DNA of 64,000 nt from NCBI GenBank assembly GCA_043228905.1, contig JBHGNT010000016.1, positions 6,138,001-6,202,000 on the forward strand, written 5' to 3'. Numbering within the stretch: position 1 is the first letter of the stretch; each line of letters opens with the position of its first letter. The notes beneath the pieces were generated by a model. It searched no databases. It worked only from the letters and a program-made list of their open reading frames with translations, and had not been told where the DNA came from. Both the position numbers and the translations under genes were made by a program. Below, piece by piece: positions 19,608-30,466 of the stretch. This stretch comes from Azolla caroliniana (Eukaryota > Polypodiophyta).

Positions 19608-20180
19608 ATGGACCCACAAACGCTGTCGGAAGCGGCCAGGAAATGGCTCAGGCAACACGGACTAGATGGGTTCTTGACCATCATGGAGGCACCACCGCAC
19701 AAAGAAGCCGACCGGGTCATCAAGGAGCTCGACACAGAAGTCATCACCGAGGAAGCGATCCGTGCGCTAACAGGCCTTCCGGAGGGAGGTATTTTTCAGA
19801 TCGATAACCCAACCTCGGAGCAACTCATCCGATATTTCGGTGAGTACTCTCTAGCCGGCAAAGGCTATCGAACGTAGGGCGGCGAAGATCCGCTATTCAG
19901 GGAGATAGCTCGAGTGCTCCATGAGTACGGACACGTGTACCCCCGACCCCCTGTCATGCCAAAAAATCGGGCAGGGATGATCATAGCCACCTATGAAGGG
20001 ATCAAGGTGGATTGGCCGGTGTTGATTGCAGACGGTTTGTGCGCGGCAATCGACACGGTACGAGGAAAGGACGGCAAGGAGGGCCGGAAGCTGTGGCATG
20101 CCGTAGCTCAGTGGATAACATTGCTCGCGCCGCCGGTCGAGACCGTTCAGCCAAAGAAGCGGCCAAGATTATCGGAAGGA
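19608..20180 (+). pseudogene. Accessory frame of the Gypsy element, interrupted
   Basis: Starts MDPQTLSEAARKWLRQHG and runs to a TAG at 19875. The same frame continues (EDPLFREIARVLHEYGHVYP, YEGIKVDWPVLIADGL, LWHAVAQWITLLAPP) until it meets LINE sequence at about 20181. It reads in the sense direction downstream of pol, like the extra frames known in several large plant Gypsy elements. I do not recognise a function. Codon and base use match the Gypsy gag-pol rather than the AT-rich LINE. Confidence 0.6.
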
Positions 20181-21215
20181 AGCATGAATGTGCTACACGC
20201 CGCTTAGAGGCGGGTAAACGAGCATATTATGCATTTGAGAACACATGCAATCTTGGAGATATTAAGTGTTGGGTCCTCAAGAAATATCTTTTTGACACTT
20301 TGGTGACCGCGGTTCTTCTCTATGGGGTGGAAGTATGGGGCGGTAGCATCCCTAAATCTATGTGAAAAGAGTTTGAAAATGTCCAAAAACATTTTCTTAC
20401 AAAGTTTCTACAACTTAAGAAACAAATGCCCTACACCCTCCTCCTTGAGACGGGATCGCTTCCCATTGAGCTCATGGCCATGGAAAGGGTTGTTGAATAC
20501 ATGCTTAAGGTTCAAAAAAGCCCCTCACATCGACTTCCTAGAATTGCATTGGAAGCAAGCAAAAAGATCCAAAAGACGCATAAAAGCAAAATTTTGTGTT
20601 CCGGTTGGATGCAAGATTTAGTGGTTTGGTAGATGGGATGCAAGACACTTGCTTCATGATGCGTCACTAGATTCCTTTGTAAATGAGGTCTTTTTGCAAC
20701 GCCAATGTATCATGACATGGGAAAAATGTGGTGGCTCACACTTCGCACATTATACTACAAATGTTGCACCTAACTATAAAACCATATTCTTCGCGAAACG
20801 GGGAAGCCGTACACATCAATACATGTTAGAGCCCATCCCGATATCTGCCATTCAAACCATTGCTTCCATGCAACTTAGCTCGCACACATTGAGATGTGAG
20901 ACGAGGCCTTGGTGCACGAGGATGAGAGTGGCTGACTATGCACATTTTTCCCTAAACAAGTTTGAGGGTCTGAGTATCACACTTTGATACAATGCTCTGC
21001 CTTTGATCATATTCGACCATGCTTTCCACATCTCTTCGATTGAGCCCAATCCTTGCATGAATTTCTCTCACAACCACGATGTGCACTCTCGATTGCAACA
21101 TTCATTGGTAAAGTTCTTGAACATGGAGAGTCGCTACTCACCTTCACACGTATCACGTGAAATGTAATATTTTTGGTCTCATAGGTCATATTTGACCTCC
21201 GAAGACAATAATATA
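20181..21215 (+). pseudogene. LINE A continued: post-RT region and 3' end
   Basis: HECATRRLEAGKRAYYAFE, LLYGVEVWGGSI, LLETGSLPIELMAMERVVEY and MQLSSHTLRCET follow in several frames. They continue the protein cut at 9408. A related copy on the minus strand (about 45300-45390) shows these two parts are normally adjacent. It ends with the family 3' tail GGTCTCATAGGTCATATTTG near 21166-21190, followed by GACAATAATATAATC. Confidence 0.82.
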
Positions 21216-21249
21216 ATCTATCTGTCTATATATCTCTCTCACATATTAC

Positions 21250-21858
21250 CTTCTGGAGAACCAATGCAACCAAAGTGATACTTATGGATGGGAAGTAAAA
21301 CTAATGTTGTTCAATGCCATGGTAACTCAAGTATTGCTTTATGGAGTAGAAGTATGGGGTGACATCATCTCTCTTAATGCATGGAACGAGATTGAGAAAA
21401 TTCAAAAGATGTTTTTAAGGAGGCAATTAGGAGTTAAATGCACTACCGCTTACCAGATTATGCTCTTGGAAACGAGTGTTCGACCCATAGAACTATTGGC
21501 ACTCCAAAGAGTATATAAATACATTACAAAAGTCAAGAATATGCCGAATCATCGATTACCACATCTTGCTTAGAATGTTGGATGTACGCTACAAAAGAAT
21601 CATAAAAGTAAGGTTCTCTCATCTGGTTGGGTTGTTGACATAAGGAAATGGTTTAGAAGATGGGGTGTGGATGATCTTTTAGTGCTTTACTAACACATAG
21701 AGAGACTTTGTGCTTCAACGTATGAATACCCCTTCTTAGGAAGGAGACATATATGAAGAACACATGTATACTCTGGTCCCATAGGTCAAAATTGGCCTCT
21801 TTATGGACGATAAAAATTCTAATTCTATAATTCTTATTCTCTCTCTCTCTCTCTCTCT
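21250..21858 (+). pseudogene. LINE B remnant (same family as LINE A), 5'-truncated
   Basis: A frame at 21304-21573 encodes VLLYGVEVWGDIISLNAW, IQKMFLRRQLGVKC and LLETSVRPIELLALQRVYKY, the same post-RT region as LINE A. The family tail TCCCATAGGTCAAA...GGCCTC follows at about 21778, and the copy ends in a (CT)n tract at 21838-21858. It lies directly behind the LINE A 3' end. Confidence 0.78.
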
Positions 21859-21879
21859 GGTAAAAGCACACAATTATAT

Positions 21880-23397
21880 TAATTGTAGTAAAATACACTT
21901 AGTTACATCACTTCTTAGTCTCCTCTACCTATCATATGCCTATGCAGGGAGAGGGACGTTCTGTAATGCTACTAAAAAACTTGAATATGCATTTGAGGAA
22001 ATGATCCCCACATGCTCTAACATCCAAAAATTCCACATGAGAATACCTTTAAGCTTCTTTATATAGGCTTTCACCCCATGTCTATTATCAAACATGAAAG
22101 CATTACGCATATTTCAATTGTGTTGTAGATCCCAATATCGTAAAAATTGGAACAATACCTCCATCTCATCATTTGATCCATTTTGAACATATTGAGAAAA
22201 AACCCATTGTTGAGGTCTCAAACAACAACGCTATAGGACATTTAAGTACTTCCAAATGGTACACGCTATAGAACATTTAATGAACCTATGTGTACTATCC
22301 TCCAATGGAACGGTGCAAAAGAAACAAGTGCCAGACCTTAGTCCTCGTCTCTTTAAGGCAGAACCTAATGGGAGCCCACCAATCATGACTCTCCATATGA
22401 ATACCTTTGCACGAAATGGTAGATGGGAATCCCAACCACGTTGTAATATTTTCCACCACCTTGCATTTGACTTATATACATTCCACAACTTCGTTGATTT
22501 AGGAGATAGCCAAGATAATGATGTCATCGCATGATGATACAATATATTTGTAGTGATCTGTAACAAGCATGTACCATCTTGTAACCGCCAACCTACCCAA
22601 GGTGCAAAATTGGTTTTCAATGGCAAATCCTTGCAACAATGGTATATCATGTAATTTCTCCCAAATAAATCCATAATTTGGGGGAATACATAACTATCTC
22701 TTGGCATCTTCAAAATCCGACAACCTTTGAGATTCATTATCAACCACATCTTCCAAATATACAATCCCCAATTGAAATAAACGATTGAATTGAGATCTCA
22801 ACTTCTCTTTCCCATGCCAAAACAACACTTGAGAAGAAACAAGCAATTCGTTTTGTAATGAACTACAATATTCTCGATCACTTGACGGCCCCCATTCAAA
22901 AAGAGATAATGCATCTTGCCACGATCTTACCAAATGTTGTCCACATACAGAATGCCGAATCTTTAGTGGAATACTTCCATTCAATAGTGTCCACGATGAT
23001 GCTTGAATCTTTGTTTTCCCATGCAACAATCCTTCATGCTCAATAAAATATTGCATCATACATATCCATGGTTGATCTTGTTGACATATATCTCGTAATA
23101 ATGTAAATCTACGAGCCATCAAATGCCTTTCCAAATCTAATATTGCTACACCACCTAACCTTTTAGGAGTAGCCAAATGGTCCCATGAAATCCATGTAAC
23201 TCCCATCATTTCTCCCTTCTGCCACAACATGAACCGAATAGGTTGTAACATGCTTTATAATGCCTTCTTAGTCCAAGGAAGTAAAGGCAAAAAATATAAT
23301 AACATGGGTATCAAGATACATTGCACCACTTTGAGTCGTATATGAAAGGGCCATAATTGAGACTTCCAATACATAAATTTGTCCCTCAATTTACTAC
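21880..23397 (-). pseudogene. LINE C (L1-like), C-terminal part, left of the Copia insertion
   Basis: Minus-strand frames 23255-23530 (to the insertion point), 22694-23251 and 22231-22764 cover KLRDKFMYWKSQLWPFHIRLKVVQ, WISWDHLATPKRLGGVAILDL and the zf-RVT zinc-finger region FRAKVFIWRVMIGGLPLG...CFFCTVPLEDSTHRFIKC. This is the usual plant L1 layout. Several frameshifts are present. Coding similarity can be followed to about 21900 (RNAFMFDNRHGVKAYIKKLKG). The upstream part lies at 29969-30330, beyond the Copia element. Confidence 0.8.
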
Positions 23398-23784
23398 TGT
23401 AGAAAATAGTGTGCGGAAGCAGGTATGAAGACAGAACAGAGGAAGGAAACTCAGGTTCAATGGAGAGCTTGGGCTTACACGATATACACGGGAGAGACAG
23501 AGAGAGAAACACAGAAAACTCTATATTCAATAATAATACTCAGTCTGTACATAAGACGTGCTCAGTGAACACTTTTATACAAGTCCTGGAAGGACTGACT
23601 GAAGTACTGACAGTACTTCAATGCTCATTAAGAGCTCCTACACTAACTCCCAAATATATTCCTCACGGAATATCTTTCCTAATGATCTCCCGGTTTACGC
23701 ACTCGGCCTAACCGATCGGTCCCAACCGATCCGGTCCTCGGCTTCTTCAGTCGATCCGGCCGATGTTGAGCTTGTCTCTCAACA
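23398..23784 (-). repeat. 3' LTR of Copia 1
   Basis: 387 bp, differing from the partner LTR by only a few substitutions (for example gtgtgcggaagcaggt versus gcgtgcggaagcaagt). Confidence 0.93.
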
Positions 23785-24021
23785 CTCCCCCTCAAGCTCA
23801 ACTTGAGGCTCTTTGGGATCTTCACAACACCGGTTCCTCCTGGCTTCTCACCTCGCTCGCGCTCCTCGACCTATTCGACTCCGCGCGCTTTGACCCTTCC
23901 GGTCGGCTTGTCTGCTCATGTGGCCCTTATCAGCTCTTCTGTTGTTGCGGTGTTGACGCTTCTCCTGCTGCCTTTTCTTCCGCTTGGGCCTCGGTTGATT
24001 CAGCATATCTGAATCAAACAT

Positions 24022-26389
24022 TCAAACCGACTCGGCTACCTCCGATCGGTCTTCACTCTCGTCCAAGTTGGCTGTCTCCAACTCGTCTTCGGTCTTCTCG
24101 CCCTCGATGGCATCATCTCCCCTATGCGTGGTTGGCTTCGGCTCTCTCCTTCGGCTGCTCCCCTTCTGTCCGCTTCCGAACTTTTCCGCGGGTCCGCCCT
24201 CGGCTTCTTCAGCCGATCCGAAGTCGAACTCGACAACCGAGTAAACCGACTCGGTGGTGTCGCGGTCTCCGCTCCTTTCCTGTTGTCTTGCTTGGTCGTT
24301 TGGGACTGTTCTTCCCCTCAAGTTCGGCATGTCGAGGTGACGCAACCCGAACGCACCCGAGAACTGCTGCAACTTGTCCAGACCAAGAGGCTTGGTGAAG
24401 ATGTCGGCAAACTGCCGATCCGTGGGCACATATTGAAGTTCGACTTCACCGGAAAGGACACGCTCACGGACGAAATGGTAGTGCACCTCAATGTGCTTGG
24501 TCCGTGCGTGGAAGACGGGGTTCTTCGCGAGTTGGATGCTGCTGAGGTTGTCGTAATAGGTCGTCGTTGGATCGGACATCTCCTCTTGCAGGTCCTTAAG
24601 TAGCCGTTTCAACCATATGGTTTTGCATGTCACGACAGTTGCTCCTCGGTACTCCGCTTCGGTGCTCGACAGTGCAACTGTCGGTTGCTTCTTACTGTGC
24701 CACGCTATCGCGGCACTCCCGAGGGAGAACGCGTATCTAGACGTGGATCGGCGATCGGCGGCGTTGCCAGCCCAATCAGCATCGGTGTAGCCGACTAACT
24801 GCGCGGCTGCACCGGTCCGATATAGCAGTCCCCAGTCCTTAGTGCCGTTGACATACCGAAGTATGCGTTGCGCACACTGAAGGTGCTCCTCGGTAGGTCG
24901 CGCCATGAACTGACTGATCACCCCGACCGAATAACTAAGGTCGGGTCGGGTGATGGTCAAGTATATGAGGCTTCCGACAATTTGTCGGAACCTCGTCGGG
25001 TCGCATACCTTTCCCGTATCGGGACGAAGCTTGACGGTTCTGTCCAGAGGAGTCGAGACAGACTTACAGTCGGCGATCCCGAGCTTGAAGAGCATACTCA
25101 GCACGTAATGACGTTGGCTGATCAATATGCCTTCGGGGGTACGGATCACTTCGATCCCGAGGAAGTAATGAAGGTCCCCCAGATCCTTCATGTCGAACGA
25201 TGCCGCAAGCTGGAGCTTCACGCGGTCGATTTCACCAAGGTCGGCGCCAGTGATGACCAAGTCATCAACATATAGTAAAATACTAACCGGTCCGAGTCGA
25301 CCTTTCCGGATGAACAGGGAAGAGTCCGATTTTGACGTGACGAAACCCATCCGACGCAGTTGTTGCGTGATCTTCGCGTTCCAGGCACACGGGGCTTGCT
25401 TCAGTCCGTAAAGGGACTTCTTCAGTTGGCATACTGCCGAGGAGTTCATTCCAGAGTGAAATCCGGGGGGTTGTACCATGTACACCTGTTCCTCAAGGTC
25501 ACCTTGCAGGAACGCGTTCTTTACATCCATCTAATGTAAGTGCCACCCCTTCGCCGCAGCTACGGCGAGCAAAACACAGACGGTCGTCATTTTCGCGACC
25601 GGCGCAAACGTCTCATCGTAGTCGATGCCGTGTTTTTGCACATAGCCCTTTGCCACTAGCCGAGCCTTGTACCGGTTGACCGAGCCATCGGTGTTGTACT
25701 TGACCTTGTACACCCACCTACACCCGATCGGCTTCACACCCTTCGGTGCATCAACCAGGTCCCAAGTCTTGTTCTCCGCCAATGCGTGCATCTCTTCCTC
25801 CATCACGGCACGCCAATTCGCGTCTTTAGCTGCTTCTGCGTAGCTCTCCGGCTCACGCACTTCCGCCACACGGGTCATGTACGCATAATGATGCGCCATG
25901 TACTCGTTGTATCCGAACCGCACAACTGGGTTCTTTTGGCGGGTAGATCAGCGTAATCTCACATTAGCCGATGTCGAGGCCTTCTCGGCCGACGTGGTCT
26001 TCATCTTTAAAGACCCGTCACCGGTTCCCTCGGAGTCGGACTCGCGTCGGTCTGACTCGTTCCTTTCCGTGCCGGAATCCGACACCTTCTTCTTCCCTTT
26101 CTCTTTGCGCGTAAGCCGTCTCCTCGACTTCCTGCGCGGGGAATGCACGGCCGAGTCTCCACTACTCGCCAGCTCTTCATCGGACTGGTCATACCGACTT
26201 AGTCGTCCAATCAGTCCACTTAACCGGAGTGAAATCGGACTCTCTTCGCGGGTCTCGATTTCGGGCTCATCCGGAGGCATCTCGGCCTCGCTGACCTCAT
26301 CGTCAGAGCTCGGATTGGAGTCGAGGTTCATAGTCGGGGGTAGGTACCAGGACGCGGACTCGTCAAACACAACGTCGCGACTGACATGC
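24022..26389 (-). pseudogene. Copia 1: RT and RNase H part of the polyprotein
   Basis: Minus frame from about 26389 to 24022 with two stops: TGA near 25946 and TAG at 25531. It begins with an acidic linker (VSRDVVFDESASWYLPP, Ser/Glu-rich), then RT ([45 protein letters not shown]) and RNase H (GYTDADWAGNAADRRST, STEAEYRGA, HIEVHYHFVRE, DIFTKPL). About 90 further residues, charged and ending SEDRSEVAESV, extend past the usual end of Copia RNase H. Both stops fit CAG/CGA to TAG/TGA changes. Confidence 0.88.
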
Positions 26390-27278
26390 TGTCGTGAAGA
26401 ATGTGCTTCACGATATAAAAATGAGCTTAAATGTTGTATTTAATAATATTTGAGAGACTTGAACCCATATCCTTATATACGATGTACAATGTACATACCA
26501 CTAGGCTAGGCTATTTATTTGTAAAAGTGTGTAATAAATGTGCTTCATGATATAAGAATGAAGCTATATATTGTATTAAGTAAAATTGAGGGACTTGAAC
26601 CCTCAACCTTGTATACCAAGCACCAAGCATACACCACTAAGCTAGGTTAGTTATTTTAGAATACATTTTCATCATTATAATTATCTCATATCTATTTTCA
26701 TACATAGCCATCATTCATCACATGCAATGCATGTGCGCCAAATGGCAATCATGCATTACATGTAACTCATGCATTGCATGCATGCCATGCTCCCATACAT
26801 TACCATATGCATGGCAACACTTATATAAAGAGGGGAAAGGGAAAACAAGGAGGGGAATCAAGAGAAAGTTAGAGAAATAAGATAATAATAAAAACAAACA
26901 AGTTAGCTTGTTGGTGAAGAGGCTCGTGTTTCCAAGTTGGAGTCAAGAGTTCGAATCAAGGGTCGGTAGAGAAAGGGTTCATCTTGCTACCAAACATTGT
27001 AAAGTTGGTAAAATCTTGTATTCGTAATACACATCATGTTCATATCATATACTTTTTTGTCTTAAATCATACATTGTCTCTATCTTGTGTCTTGAATCAT
27101 ACATTGCCTCTATCTTTTATCTATACTAGTCTCTCTCTCACACATATTACTTTAAACTATTATTCTTCATATCCTTTATCTTCCTAACATTTGCGCGCAA
27201 GCCTTATAAAAGTTCCTTCAACTCCCCCTTAACCTTAGTCCCTGCGACTTCGCCGCACGAACCACAACTACCCCAACA
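26390..27278 (+). mobile_element. Solo LTR in Copia 1, with antisense and sense tRNA-like modules
   Basis: 889 bp starting TGTCGTGAAG...CTTCACGA (hairpin) and ending ACCCCAACA. Flanks are ATGC (26386-26389) and ACGC (27279-27282), a 4-bp duplication with one change. Removing 893 bp (LTR plus one duplication) puts the integrase and RT parts of Copia 1 back in one frame, which fixes the borders. A duplicated segment (26404-26520 and 26541-26660) carries minus-strand tRNA-like modules: A-boxes TAGCCTAGTGG (26508-26498) and TAGCTTAGTGG (26644-26634), B-boxes GGGTTCAAGTC. A CATGCA-rich stretch (26721-26812) leads to the TATA box TTATATAAAG (26821-26830). A plus-strand tRNA-like module lies at 26902-26966. 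Confidence 0.78.
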
Positions 27279-27282
27279 ACGC

Positions 27283-29504
27283 GCTTGTTTGGTGCAAGGG
27301 TTATAGCACTTATAACCCTTCTGCTCGTCCGAGTAACCGACCAAGATGCATTTCTCGGCCTTTGCGTCCATCTTCCTCCTTTTCTCCTTCGGTATATGCA
27401 CATACGCGATGCTACCAAACACCCTCAAGTGTCGTAGATTCGGCTTCGTTCCGAAATATAGCTCGTGCGCCGACACTTTGTCTCCGATCTGGTTCTGGAT
27501 GTATACCGCGGTCCTTACCGCCTCGGCCCAGTAGAACTTGGGCAAGCTCTTCTCCTCCAGCATTGCCCGTGCCGTTTCCACAATCGACCGATTCTTCCTC
27601 TCGGCCACGCCGTTCTGCTCTGGCGTGTATCTACAACTGAATTCGCACCGAAATCCCATTTGTTGTAGATAACCGTTGAATTGACCGGAAAAGTACTCTT
27701 TCCCCCCATCCGATTGCAGGCACTTGATCTTTCGTCCCGTTTTGGCTTCCACGAACCCTTTGAGGTCCCGGAAACAGTCGAAGACTTCGCTCTTCCTCTC
27801 AATGAGGTAGATCCACGTGTGCCGCGTGTGGTCGTCGATGAAGGAGACGAAATATCGGCTCCCGCCAAGACTAACGTTTTGTGTCGGCCCCCACACATCG
27901 GAGTGTACAAGGTCGAGCTTGTTCCGGCTCCAATTTCGCTCATTGGGGAAGGGAAGTCGGTGTTGCTTCCCGAGCTGGCAGGCTTCACAAATTTGTGCCT
28001 TTCGGCCACTAAACTTAAGCAATCCGAACACTACCTGTTTCGATTGCAGATCTTGAAGCCGTTGGTGGTTGACGTGGCCTATCCGCTTGTGCCACAAGTC
28101 AATGTCCGACTCGGCTTTTTGTACCTTTGCGAACATTGCGGTGCCACCGTCAGTGGAATCGAGGATGAACATCCTCCCGTCTCTGCGCCCTTGCGCAATC
28201 ACACGGCCTTCTTCCTCAATGAAGCACCTGAGGTGTGTAAACCGAACCTCCATTCCTTGGTCGACGATCTGTCCGACCGAGACCAAGTTTTTCGTGATTG
28301 TCGGAACGTGCATCACGTTCATGAGTTTCCCTTTCTACCCGACATGGCTAAGGGGAACTTCTCCGACATTCGCGATCGGATGCGGAGTGTCGTCTCCTGT
28401 TGTGACTACTCCAGGTTGTATCGGTTTTTCAAGGTACGAGAACCACTCCTTATGGCTCGTCATGTGGTTTGACGCACCGGAGTCTACGTACCACACCTCG
28501 TCCGATCTCGGGGTGCTCTGTTTCATTGAGTTTGCTTCGTGTCTCGTCACGAAGACAGACCCTTCTCCGGCTCTCCCGGAGTCTTCGGCGTAGTGCGATC
28601 GCTGCCGGTTTCCCTTGTCGGTATGTCTGGAGCCGTTTCCGAAACCAATTCTCTCCGAGTCGGCATGCTTCTTCCAGCACTCGCTTTCCCTGTGGCCTTT
28701 CTTGCCACAGTACCAGCACTCCGCGATGGCCTTCCCTTGTCGGTTCTCATCGCTTCGACTCCCCCTGTTTCCGGAGTGTCCGGAGTTGCTGTCGGCATCA
28801 CTTCGGTGCCTTCTTCCTTGATCTCGTCGGCCGCCTTCATTGCGCCCCGACTCGCCTCGTCCTCCACGTCCACGAGGCCTATCTCCCTCTGTGTACAGCA
28901 TTCTGCTGTCGGCGTGCGTGCTTGTAGACGCACCCGCGTGGTTCTCCTCTACCAGGAGCATCGACTGTAAGTCGAAAAAGGACGGCGTATTCTCCCGGGT
29001 ACACACAACCGTTCGGAACGCTCCGAACTTCGACGCCAAACCTCTGAGACAGATCTGGACCATCTCGCTCTCCTCGATGTTCACCTCTATGGAGGCGAGG
29101 GAGTCGTAGATATCCTTGATCTTCGAGGTATAGTCCGCCACCGACAAATCGCGTTGTCGTAGGTTGCTCAACTCCTGTCGAAGCTGAAGCTTCCTGGCTG
29201 TGGTGCTCGCGGCGAAAATCTTTTTCAGATTTTCCCACGCACCCTTCGGCGTCTTTGCATCCCGAACATAGCTCAACAGTTGTTCGCCCACACATGACGC
29301 GAAGCAGTATAATACCCTGCTCGTCGATTGCTCCCACGACGGAAAGTCTCTGTGTGTCGATTCGGGTGCCGCGTCATTAGCTCCTTCGACATAACTCCAG
29401 TAACCGTGTCCGAGCAGGTACTGGTGCATCTTGTAGGACCAAGACGCGTAGTTGGTTATGTCGAGCTTCTCTGATGGAAGCGAGCTCGCCATGCCTCTAT
29501 CCAT
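27283..29504 (-). pseudogene. Copia 1: gag, protease and integrase part of the polyprotein
   Basis: Starts at ATG 29504 (MDRGMASSLPSEKLDITNYA). Gag has WYCGKKGHRESECWKKH (CCHC knuckle). Protease motif WYVDSGASNHMTSH follows. A TAG at 28335 interrupts, but the same frame continues (MHVPTITKNLVSVGQ). Integrase: zinc finger LWHKRIGHVNHQRL...CEACQLGKQHR, core residues in LDLVHSDVWGP, LQSDGGKEYFS and GVAERKNR. It then reaches the solo LTR at KCYNPCTKQA. The only defects are one nonsense codon and the inserted LTR. Confidence 0.88.
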
Positions 29505-29576
29505 CGTTCTTCTTGTTCTTCTTCGTCAAGCTGTGTCGGTTGCAGAGAGGTTCTCAACCCTCGCGCTCTGATACCA

Positions 29577-29963
29577 TGTAGAAAATAGCGTGCGGAAGCA
29601 AGTATGAAGACAGAACAGAGGAAGGAAACTCAGGTTCAATGGAGAGCTTGGGCTTACACGATATACGCGGGAGAGACAGAGAGAGAAACACAAAAAACTC
29701 TATATTCAATAATAATACTCAGTCTGTACATAAGACGTGCTCAGTGAACACTTTTATACAAGTCCTGGAAGGACTGACTGAAGTACTGACAGTACTTCAA
29801 TGCTCATTAAGAGCTCCTACACTAACTCCCAAATATATTCCTCACGGAATATCTTTCCTAACGATCTCCCGGTTTACGCACTCGGCCTAACCGATCGGTC
29901 CCAACCGATCCGGTCCTCAGCTTCTTCAACCGATCCGGCCGATGTTGAGCTTGTCTCTCAACA
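29577..29963 (-). repeat. 5' LTR of Copia 1
   Basis: 387 bp. On the minus strand it ends TTTTCTACA, followed directly by TGGTATCAGAGC, the primer-binding site. Confidence 0.93.
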
Positions 29964-29968
29964 ACTAC

Positions 29969-30330
29969 CAATCCAATCAATCAATTGAACATTTGTAACA
30001 TCAATGCCCAATGGATAACCCAAATGTCAATAAATTGAACCTCGTGTAATCACAGACCCTCGCCATCCCAAACATTCCAAATCACTCTCCATACAAGAAA
30101 TAAGGCGAGACTTCCTCCAATTTATGCACAACCTTGAAGCCAAACCAAATTGATCCCAAACTTGCATACTCCTTTTAAGATTCATATTGTCAAATTTTCA
30201 AATAAATTGTTTCAATTCTACAATAACTATTTGTATTTTCTTGCAACAATTTATGCCAAAGTTATTAACCATTTTCATAAACTTGGACATTGATTGAAAA
30301 CAAAGTAATAATTGTAGTGCTAAGGAAAGG
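29969..30330 (-). pseudogene. LINE C continued, right of the Copia insertion
   Basis: The minus translation in broken frames reads VWDQFGLASRLCINWRKSR and HLGYPLGIDVTNVQLIDW, the RT thumb region that precedes LRDKFMYWKSQ on the other side of Copia 1. Only a short stretch remains; nothing recognisable lies beyond about 30330. Confidence 0.65.
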
Positions 30331-30466
30331 GGCAAAGGAATAAGGAAAAGGACAAAAGAATAAAGAGACATTTGACATAATGTGAGAAGGCCCAAGGGCA
30401 TTGTAAAAGCTAAGTTGTTTGATCTTTTCTTGACATATAATAAACTTGAGCTAGAGTTTAAGTTTC

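Larger units (their letters stand above)
9409..20180 (+). mobile_element. Ty3/Gypsy (Tat-like) LTR retrotransposon, 3' LTR missing, with nested gag-only element
   Basis: It contains a 5' LTR (9409-9829), a primer-binding site starting TTTTGGCGACC, one gag-pol frame, a 30-base A tract, an accessory frame and then an abrupt return to LINE A. No second copy of the LTR could be found at the right end. The order protease, RT, RNase H, integrase defines Gypsy type; wording such as FMQVFLDDFAVYS and WGVFVAVVMMFGLKTAPATF is typical of plant Tat-like elements. A separate LTR element (16078-19501) is inserted between the A tract and the accessory frame. Confidence 0.85.
23398..29963 (-). mobile_element. 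Ty1/Copia retrotransposon 1, inserted in LINE C
   Basis: Two 387-bp LTRs (23398-23784 and 29577-29963) with TGTAGAAAAT...CTCTCAACA ends are flanked by a perfect 5-bp duplication ACTAC (23393-23397 and 29964-29968). On the minus strand the primer site TGGTATCAGAGCGCG (initiator tRNA-Met type) follows the right LTR, and a purine tract TTGAGGGGGAG precedes the left LTR. Gag, protease, integrase, RT and RNase H follow in Copia order. A solo LTR (26390-27278) interrupts it between integrase and RT. Confidence 0.93.
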
